Below, piece after piece: positions 43,207 to 43,559 of a stretch of 43,559 nucleotides of DNA; positions within the stretch are counted from its first letter, which is position 1, and each line of letters starts with the position of its first letter. Origin of the DNA: Oscillospiraceae bacterium (GTDB taxonomy: Bacteria > Bacillota > Clostridia > Oscillospirales > Oscillospiraceae); contig JAFYHU010000016.1 in the NCBI GenBank assembly GCA_017538965.1, positions 1 to 43,559 of the forward strand, read 5' to 3'. The translations under genes and the position numbers were made by a program. Below the pieces are notes generated by a model that saw only the letters and a list, made by a program, of their open reading frames with translations, did not search any database and had not been told where the DNA came from.

Positions 43207-43343
43207 CCCAGATTGCTCCGCAAGCCCCGCGCCCGCAGGCGCCCTTGCCTTCTCCTTAGGAGAAGGTGGCCGAGCGAAGCGAGGTCGGATGAGGTCCCCG
43301 CCGCAGCGGTAATCTCTTCTCTCAACTCTCAACTCTCAACTCT
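43207..43343. repeat. Composite repeat: family A fragment, family B element, 7-bp array
   Basis: 43207-43243 is the end of family A (GATTGCTCCGCAAGCC...GCCCGCAGGCGCC). 43243-43309 is a complete family B element with the palindrome CCGAGCGAAGCGAGGTCGG in the middle. 43317-43343 is about three and a half copies of CTCAACT. The array supplies the last codons and stop of the HD-GYP gene. The rest of the 43065-43321 gap (A/T-rich around 43140-43195) should hold the ABC operon promoter, but no clear boxes stand out. Confidence 0.85.
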
Positions 43344-43559
43344 GCGCCGCTTCGCGGCGCTTCGTCTCCCTGCTGAGACAGTTCGGCAAATTCGTCCTTG
43401 TGGTTCAAAAACACCTGTGCGAGGTTCGGGTCAAATTGCTTGCCCGCTTCCTCGCGAATGATCTCAAAGGCCCTTTCCGGAGTCACGGCGAGAATCGCAT
43501 CGCCGAAGCGCTTCATCACCACACCGTCGAGGCGCGGCATCAGGGCCATCAGGCTGAAG
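43322..43559 (-). CDS. C-terminal end of an HD-GYP domain protein (partial, runs off the right edge)
   Basis: About 78 residues are visible; the start lies outside the window. VTPERAFEIIREEAGKQFDP followed by NLAQVFLNHKDEF is the typical end of an HD-GYP phosphodiesterase domain (c-di-GMP or related cyclic dinucleotide hydrolysis). The metal-binding HD and GYP motifs would be upstream and cannot be checked. The last residues, GAELRVES and the TGA stop, are encoded by the 7-bp repeat, so the natural C-terminus has been changed or extended by it. Confidence 0.75.
   Translation of the reverse strand, partial: FSLMALMPRLDGVVMKRFGDAILAVTPERAFEIIREEAGKQFDPNLAQVFLNHKDEFAELSQQGDEAPRSGAELRVES

Overview
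The window looks like a chromosomal segment of a GC-rich (by eye in the high 50s percent) anaerobic Firmicute, probably an Oscillospiraceae-like member of the Clostridia. Supporting signs are strong AGGAGG ribosome sites, the classic Firmicutes blocks gdpP-rplI-dnaB and tilS-hpt-ftsH, a YpuA-type DUF1002 lipoprotein, an S24-type SOS repressor with a YolD-like domain, and many short palindromic intergenic repeats of a kind I associate with gut Oscillospiraceae. Almost every gene is on the minus strand; only the SH3 lipoprotein (3612) and a small membrane protein (37610) are on the plus strand. I saw no rRNA, tRNA, insertion sequence, phage or CRISPR array.

Layout. 0.1-3.4 kb: translation and cofactor operon (DUF1002 lipoprotein, prfA, and a fused tsaC-coaE). 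3.6-8.1 kb: SH3 lipoprotein, a tandem terminator repeat, HtrA protease, plsY, a COG2426 membrane protein and a GntR/FCD regulator. 8.2-11.4 kb: a compact SOS cassette made of a self-cleaving S24 repressor, a Y-family polymerase and a YolD-SRAP fusion. 11.5-15 kb: a large PAS/GGDEF/EAL protein. 15.1-22.6 kb: housekeeping genes (ftsH, hpt, tilS, dnaB, rplI, gdpP). 22.7-25.4 kb: polA. 25.6-34.1 kb: a catabolic operon with a PPC-domain protein, a thiamine-diphosphate 2-oxoacid/acetoin dehydrogenase complex (E1 alpha, E1 beta, E2, E3), a threonine-dehydrogenase-like enzyme, lipoate ligase and a metallophosphoesterase. 34.2-37.2 kb: a TRAP transporter. 38.6-40.1 kb: a second GntR/FCD regulator and an SGNH hydrolase. 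40.4-43.1 kb: an amino-acid ABC transporter with two unusual proteins. 43.3 kb to the edge: the C-terminal end of an HD-GYP protein.

How it fits together. A 24-bp motif (CTTTTGG, nine variable bases, GTCCTACCAA) occurs three times: before the PPC/dehydrogenase operon, just downstream of the TRAP promoter, and on the -35 box of the SGNH-gntR promoter. Its TTGGT-CCT-ACCAA core has the form expected for FadR-family regulators, so the FCD regulator at 38643-39320 probably controls uptake, oxidation and itself as one regulon.

The most unusual points are: the YolD-SRAP fusion with a strong ribosome site buried just before the SRAP Met-Cys; a palindromic intergenic element inserted in frame into polA and partly into the E2 gene; a family of 7-bp AGTTNNN tandem repeats at gene 3' ends that often contain or follow the stop codon; the TsaC-CoaE fusion; an ABC ATPase with a degenerate RsbW/HATPase-like tail; and a permease fusion whose binding-protein lobes appear in reversed order.
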